A stretch of DNA of 5,196 bases from JBLHLB01 sp047618505 (GTDB taxonomy: Bacteria > Planctomycetota > UBA1135 > GCA-002686595): contig JBLHLB010000304.1 in the NCBI GenBank assembly GCA_047618505.1, forward strand, positions 1-5,196. The letters run 5' to 3'. The translations under genes and the position numbers were made by a program. The stretch's first letter is position 1. Each line of letters begins with the position of its first letter. Shown in pieces: positions 4,751 through 5,196 of this stretch. The notes beneath the pieces are model-generated. The model saw only the letters and a program-made list of their open reading frames with translations, made no database searches and was not told the origin of the DNA.

Positions 4751-5196
4751 ATGCACAACAAAGAAGCCGTTCTATTCCCCGACCCCGCCCCCGACGACCA
4801 AACCCCCAGCGATTGGCAACTGCTCGATTCCGTGCTCGCCATCGACTCTGTTCGCACGCTCTATGTCCACGGCCCCCCCGGCGTAGGGAAGACCTACGCT
4901 GCCTACCACCATGGGCGCACGGAAGCCGGCGTCTTTGCCATCACCCTGACCGAGGACACAGCGGCCGCTGAATTGCGCGGACATTATGTCCCAGATGGAT
5001 CCAAATACGTGTGGCACGACGGCCCCTTCACAAGTGCCATGCGCGCCGGTGCGCGATTGGTCATCAACGAGGTTACCCACGGCGCAGAAGAGGCCCTCTC
5101 GCTGCTCTACCCCGTGCTCGAGTCCATTGAGACGGCGCGCTTGACCCTGCCGAACAACGAGACCGTGCGGCCGGCCCCCGGGTTCCACGTGGTGTG
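4751..5196 (+). CDS. AAA+ ATPase, MoxR/dynein-related type (3' end outside the window)
   Basis: The first 148 codons are visible and the frame is open at the right edge. The protein is an AAA+ ATPase of the MoxR/CbbQ/dynein-related group (AAA_5-like), which uses ATP hydrolysis to remodel or activate partner proteins, commonly VWA-domain proteins encoded nearby. The Walker A loop is GPPGVGKT (41-48), preceded by strand TLYVH. Walker B is RLVINEV (102-108), with Glu107 catalytic and Asn106 where Asp is usual. Between them lie strand GVFAITLTED (60-69), an AELRGHYVPDG segment (73-83, the usual pre-Walker-B region of this group) and WHDGPFTSAMRAG (88-100), where the group often has a similar dG.f..A...G motif. 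LYPVLES (119-125) follows. Sensor 1, arginine finger and lid lie outside. The start is supported by AGGAGA. Subfamily and partner cannot be settled from this fragment. Confidence 0.88.
   Translation, partial: MHNKEAVLFPDPAPDDQTPSDWQLLDSVLAIDSVRTLYVHGPPGVGKTYAAYHHGRTEAGVFAITLTEDTAAAELRGHYVPDGSKYVWHDGPFTSAMRAGARLVINEVTHGAEEALSLLYPVLESIETARLTLPNNETVRPAPGFHVV

Noticed and set aside
4772..5188. Minus-strand 138-codon open frame opposite the AAA+ gene
   Set aside because: It is antisense to a frame with clear Walker motifs and a Shine-Dalgarno sequence, and its product is a Gly/Val/His-rich shadow.

Overview
The window is GC-rich bacterial chromosomal DNA. It holds one recognisable housekeeping gene, one signalling gene, one small repeat protein, one unrecognised protein and the start of an AAA+ ATPase gene. 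The best lineage clue is ribosomal protein S2, whose N-terminal part (HFGCRVSRWNPKM, then RNLIHVIDLRETIRGL) resembles, from memory, the planctomycete form. The general lack of Shine-Dalgarno sequences, the kinesin-light-chain-style TPR protein and the MoxR/dynein-type AAA+ protein fit Planctomycetota. This assignment is an inference and has not been tested with a tree.

Layout from left to right. Positions 1-191 are non-coding and hold a perfect 12-bp hairpin downstream of rpsB. rpsB lies on the minus strand at 192-1133 and has an unusually long Ala/Pro-rich tail that contains a 12-bp tandem repeat. A 446-bp divergent intergenic region (1134-1579) separates it from a plus-strand diguanylate cyclase gene (1580-2668) with a degenerate receiver-like N-terminus, an intact GGDEF motif and an intact RxxD inhibitory site. 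Its stop codon lies inside a 10-bp hairpin. A 457-bp convergent intergenic region (2669-3125) follows, with a second hairpin near its right end, next to the end of a minus-strand TPR gene (3126-3533). The TPR gene is divergent from a plus-strand gene of unknown function (about 3654-4511), and three phased CAAAGGG-like repeats lie in the gap between them. A 239-bp gap with two mutually exclusive small hairpins leads to an AAA+ ATPase gene with a good Shine-Dalgarno sequence (4751 to the right edge, incomplete).

Functionally the window is a set of mostly single-gene units with alternating strands, not an operon. rpsB serves translation, and the GGDEF protein should make c-di-GMP under product feedback. 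The AAA+ protein probably begins a MoxR/VWA-type chaperone module that continues beyond the window. I found no CRISPR array, transposase, tRNA, rRNA or clear defence system. The least explained parts are the unrecognised protein with its phased upstream repeats, the U-tract-less hairpins at gene ends, and the switch-like hairpin pair before the AAA+ gene.
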